This document shows, piece by piece, positions 5,244 to 7,444 of a stretch of DNA of 7,444 nt. Positions within the stretch are counted from its first letter, which is position 1. Each line of letters opens with the position of its first letter. The stretch spans positions 1-7,444 of the forward strand of contig JAODBP010000202.1 of assembly GCA_025464025.1 (NCBI GenBank), read 5' to 3'. A program made the translations under genes and the position numbers. The notes below the pieces were generated by a model. That model saw only the letters and a list, made by a program, of their open reading frames with translations. It was not told the DNA's origin and made no database searches. The DNA comes from Actinomycetes bacterium. Lineage in GTDB: Bacteria; Actinomycetota; Acidimicrobiia; Acidimicrobiales; CADCSY01.

Positions 5244-5699
5244 TCAGTCGTGTAGCTCGAGGTCTATCTCGGACCACGCGGCCGCGGACCACGCTCGCCA
5301 GGTGAGGTTGCCCTTCCGGTCGCTACCGACGATGACCAGGAGTCCGTCTTCCATTGCGAGGCCCGTCTCGCTGGTCAGCTCGTTGAGGCTGGCGAGATCT
5401 CGTCCCGACGGGGTCGGTCGTGCCTCGTGGTGGAGGTGCCAATCGCCAAGGTAGGTGTGGTCAGCGCCCGAGGTGTCGAAGGCAGCTTCGACCTGCGTCT
5501 GCAGGTCGAGCGTGTCCAGTTCAAGTCGGTTTCGTCCCCGAACGGCGTTCGCTCCGGGTCCGGTCGCAGCTGCGACGACGGTGACGTCGAGGTCGGGGCG
5601 GCGCCACCCGAGTAGGACGCCGCCTGTCTCGAACTTGCCAGCTGCCGAGATCTCGGCTTCGACTGCGAGCCGGGCCTCGCCGGTGAGGATCACCTTCAT
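5244..5699 (-). CDS. cap3: JAB/JAMM isopeptidase, Cap3-like
   Basis: This 151-aa protein is a single JAB/MPN domain. Glu24 in KFETGGVLLG is the catalytic acid position. The metal site is complete: H88-L-H90, seven residues, S98, two residues, D101 (GDWHLHHEARPTPSGRD), an exact HxH-x7-S-x2-D motif. Zn-dependent proteases of this class remove ubiquitin-like conjugates. In type II CBASS, Cap3 cleaves the CD-NTase from its targets and opposes Cap2. The start ATG (5699-5697) overlaps the stop of the E2-E1 gene as ATGA, a classical translational coupling. An open frame continues to 5906, but that part lies within the upstream gene and carries no JAB sequence. The protease call is firm; the Cap3 label depends on the operon being CBASS. 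Confidence 0.85.
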   Translation of the reverse strand: MKVILTGEARLAVEAEISAAGKFETGGVLLGWRRPDLDVTVVAAATGPGANAVRGRNRLELDTLDLQTQVEAAFDTSGADHTYLGDWHLHHEARPTPSGRDLASLNELTSETGLAMEDGLLVIVGSDRKGNLTWRAWSAAAWSEIDLELHD

Positions 5700-7366
5700 C
5701 GCGCGCAGATGGGGCAGTTCGCGTCCGGCGACAGGTCGTGGAACGTCGTAGAGGGCCCGACTCTCCCCGCCGGTGTCCGCAACGTCATGACGGCCAGGGG
5801 GCCGGCGCTCGGCTGACCCAAGAGGGTGTCGATCGCCATCTGCCCGATGATGCTGCTGGCAACGCGCCCGTCGATGAGGTTCCCTGGGAAGGTCGGATAG
5901 CCGCATCCAGGCGCGTAGAGGTCTTCGGCGCCGGGAGGCTCCGACAGCTGGGCGAGTTCGTCATGTCGCTGGTCGAGACACCAGCGACATCCGGTCTCGC
6001 CCCACTTCGTTGTGAGAGCGAGTGCCCCCCAAACGCCGAGGCTGACCCAGCCGGACACGATCGGCACCTCGAGTTCGCGGGCGATCTCGCTGAGGTGGAG
6101 TTCGGCCTGGTGGTCCCCTGTGGTCATGATCAGCAGGTCTGCGCCGGCGAGCCACTCCTTGGCTTCGGCGCGGGTGGCGTAGCGGGCGACGCGGCTCGCC
6201 AGGAGGTGCTCCTCCGGGACGTCGCACGTCGGTGCCGCCCTCTGGATGTGACGACGGAGCGCGTCGACCTTCCGCTCGCCGACGTCGGAGACGTCGTAGG
6301 GCTGACGCACCAGGTTGCCGAGTTCGACGGTTTCATAATCGGCGAACCGCAGGGCGCCAACACCAGTTCGGGCCAGGTCGATGGCGAGGTTGCCGCCCAG
6401 CATGCCGATGCCGGCGACGGCGACGGTCCTGTCCCGGAGGACGTCGGCGCCCGGCACGCGAGTCCCGAGTTCGTCGAAGGACGGCACGGGGAACGCCGCG
6501 AACTTGTCGCCGCGTCGGAGGATCACGACGACGCGCTCATGCCACTCGTCGTGCTTCGGACCCTCCTCGGGAACGATGAGGCCGTAGAGGCGAACAGCTC
6601 GATTCGAACGGCCGCCCTTCGGCCCGCGCAGTCGCTCGTAGTTGGCGACCCACTTGCGTGCCGATTCGGGCAGGCCCCGGCCCCAGAACTCCACGAGCTC
6701 GGCGTGGGCGGTCGGGAACCGCCTTTCGTCTGTTCGCCACCAAGGGAACTCGTGCCGCTTCGCGTCGGCACCGCTCGCCCCCACGAGGTTCTTGAGCAGC
6801 GTCGGCGATGCGGCGCTCCGCTCGTCGTTGTCGGCGTCCCAGGTTCGCGTGATCACGCCACGTAGCAGGTCGGGCGTGGCTGTCCCGTAGAACGAGAACG
6901 TTCCCCAGGTCCCGGCGGGGAGCGGCGTCGCCAGGGACACGGCACGACGCGCGGGCGCGCCGAGGAAGCCTGGACGAGGCTCTGCGGACCCGGCGCCCAG
7001 CGCACGAAGGGCGTTGGGCCCGTTCTTCGCCACTTCGTAGAGGTGGAGGGCGGCGTCGATGAGGTCGACGGCGTCAGTCAGCTGCATCGGAAGGCACAGC
7101 GTGCCGTCAGCTGGGTGAATGTGTTCATCGAGACCGTCGGGTCCCTTGATCGGGGCCGGCACAGTCGGGTACCCGGGAGGCAGCGTGACGGTGAGGGCCG
7201 AGGGCGGCCCGGGCAGCCCGCCGACGTCCAACGTCACCTCCTCGCGAGCTTCGTTGAACCTGAGCTCAGCGATGGTCCAGCCACGCTGGCGGATGCGTGC
7301 CAAGACGTCAGCGAGCTGCCCAGGATGCTCCTTCCACCAAGGCTCTGCGTCAGGCGTACTTGCCAC
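5696..7366 (-). CDS. cap2: E2-E1 fusion ubiquitin-like conjugation enzyme, Cap2-like
   Basis: This 556-aa protein has two functional parts. Residues about 1-125 form a UBC/E2-like domain: VTLPPGYPTVPAPIKGPDG, then HIHPADGTLCL with the candidate catalytic Cys91 in the HP...G..C context of E2 enzymes. A linker (about 130-300) follows. Residues about 305-556 form a ThiF/E1 adenylation domain: VAVAGIGMLGG (nucleotide-binding GxGxxG at 319-324), Asp343 in FADYETVELGNLVRQ with R354/Q355, Lys366 in GERKVDAL, and Asp418 in TTGDHQ. C460/C463 and C551/C554 are two CxxC pairs that probably bind zinc. C488 in APGCGYPTFPG is the candidate E1 thioester Cys. Length and order match Cap2 of type II CBASS, which joins the CD-NTase C-terminus to a target. 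The GTG start overlaps the upstream stop by 17 nt, and the Cap3-like gene follows with an ATGA overlap. It could also be another bacterial E2-E1 system. Confidence 0.87.
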   Translation of the reverse strand: MASTPDAEPWWKEHPGQLADVLARIRQRGWTIAELRFNEAREEVTLDVGGLPGPPSALTVTLPPGYPTVPAPIKGPDGLDEHIHPADGTLCLPMQLTDAVDLIDAALHLYEVAKNGPNALRALGAGSAEPRPGFLGAPARRAVSLATPLPAGTWGTFSFYGTATPDLLRGVITRTWDADNDERSAASPTLLKNLVGASGADAKRHEFPWWRTDERRFPTAHAELVEFWGRGLPESARKWVANYERLRGPKGGRSNRAVRLYGLIVPEEGPKHDEWHERVVVILRRGDKFAAFPVPSFDELGTRVPGADVLRDRTVAVAGIGMLGGNLAIDLARTGVGALRFADYETVELGNLVRQPYDVSDVGERKVDALRRHIQRAAPTCDVPEEHLLASRVARYATRAEAKEWLAGADLLIMTTGDHQAELHLSEIARELEVPIVSGWVSLGVWGALALTTKWGETGCRWCLDQRHDELAQLSEPPGAEDLYAPGCGYPTFPGNLIDGRVASSIIGQMAIDTLLGQPSAGPLAVMTLRTPAGRVGPSTTFHDLSPDANCPICAR

Positions 7367-7444
7367 TGCGGCCCTGCTGGTTCACGGGAACCACCGGCCG
7401 GTACTCCGCCTTCGGGGGGGGCACTACGGCCTGCTGGTCGCAGT
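7350..7444 (-). CDS. C-terminal end of the upstream operon gene (candidate CD-NTase)
   Basis: Only the last 30 codons before TGA (7352-7350) are inside the window. They read as a Pro-rich flexible tail that includes PPPKAEYRPVVPVNQQ and ends GRSGKYA. The frame is coding-like and overlaps the GTG of the E2-E1 gene by 17 nt, as expected for genes of one operon. In type II CBASS the gene directly before cap2 encodes the CD-NTase, whose disordered C-terminal tail enters the Cap2 active site. That position and tail character fit, but no nucleotidyltransferase motif can be seen here. A run of eight C on the coding strand (7421-7414) makes the frame before it sensitive to a sequencing error. The chain ends Lys-Tyr-Ala and not Gly-Gly. 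Confidence 0.6.
   Translation of the reverse strand, partial: CDQQAVVPPPKAEYRPVVPVNQQGRSGKYA

Noticed and set aside
5700..5906. N-terminal extension of the JAB protein
   Set aside because: The extra residues are an Arg/His-rich shadow of the E2-E1 gene. The JAB domain starts right at ATG 5699, which overlaps the upstream stop as ATGA.
5738..6865. 375-codon plus-strand open frame
   Set aside because: It is fully antisense to the E2-E1 gene, has no recognisable domain, and follows from the codon bias of the real gene.
5244..7366. Bil-type (BilA-D) ubiquitin-like operon
   Set aside because: Bil operons encode E1 and E2 separately and include a small Ubl. Here E2 and E1 are fused and no Ubl is seen, although the truncated upstream gene leaves some doubt.

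Overview
The window looks like chromosomal accessory DNA from a high-GC actinobacterium. Third codon positions are strongly G/C. GTG is a frequent start codon, and several genes show a -10 hexamer so close to the start codon that leaderless transcription is likely. A protein resembling DUF6919, a mostly actinobacterial family, also points that way. I cannot name the genus.

Layout. (i) 28-99: a tRNA-Arg(CCG) gene on the minus strand. (ii) 100-238: a short hairpin-rich spacer. (iii) 239-2642: a two-gene minus-strand operon, translationally coupled by an 8-nt overlap. It encodes a tyrosine-recombinase-like protein that appears to have lost its catalytic Tyr and both catalytic-site His, followed by a DDE-transposase-like protein. 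It is divergent from (iv) 2643-2825: a 60-residue helix-turn-helix protein, probably leaderless. (v) 2826-3123: non-coding DNA with a long imperfect inverted repeat (2878-2943), a set of terminal repeats typical of an IS21-family end (2961-3030) with no istA/istB beside it, and a terminator-like hairpin. (vi) 3124-3741, minus: a DUF6919-like protein. (vii) 3742-3995: a divergent intergenic region with repeated CTTGCAG boxes and a hairpin. (viii) 3996-4553, plus: an unrecognised 185-aa protein, closed by a strong hairpin. (ix) 4660-5205, plus: a stand-alone HEAGH zinc-peptidase-like protein. (x) 5244-7444, minus: an overlapping operon of a truncated upstream gene (only its C-terminal 30 codons are visible), an E2-E1 fusion and a JAB/JAMM isopeptidase.

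The right-hand operon is the best candidate for a defence system. A single chain with an E2-like Cys (C91) and a ThiF/E1 adenylation domain (GxGxxG at 319-324, candidate thioester Cys C488), followed by a separate 151-aa JAMM protease with an intact HxH-x7-S-x2-D motif, matches Cap2 and Cap3 of type II CBASS in order, domain architecture and size. The expected upstream gene is a CD-NTase (cGAS-like nucleotidyltransferase) whose C-terminus is the conjugated residue. That gene runs off the window, so the CBASS assignment is inference. The left-hand module (divergent HTH, catalytically degenerate tyrosine recombinase, coupled DDE protein) is less familiar and is the part most likely to be undescribed.
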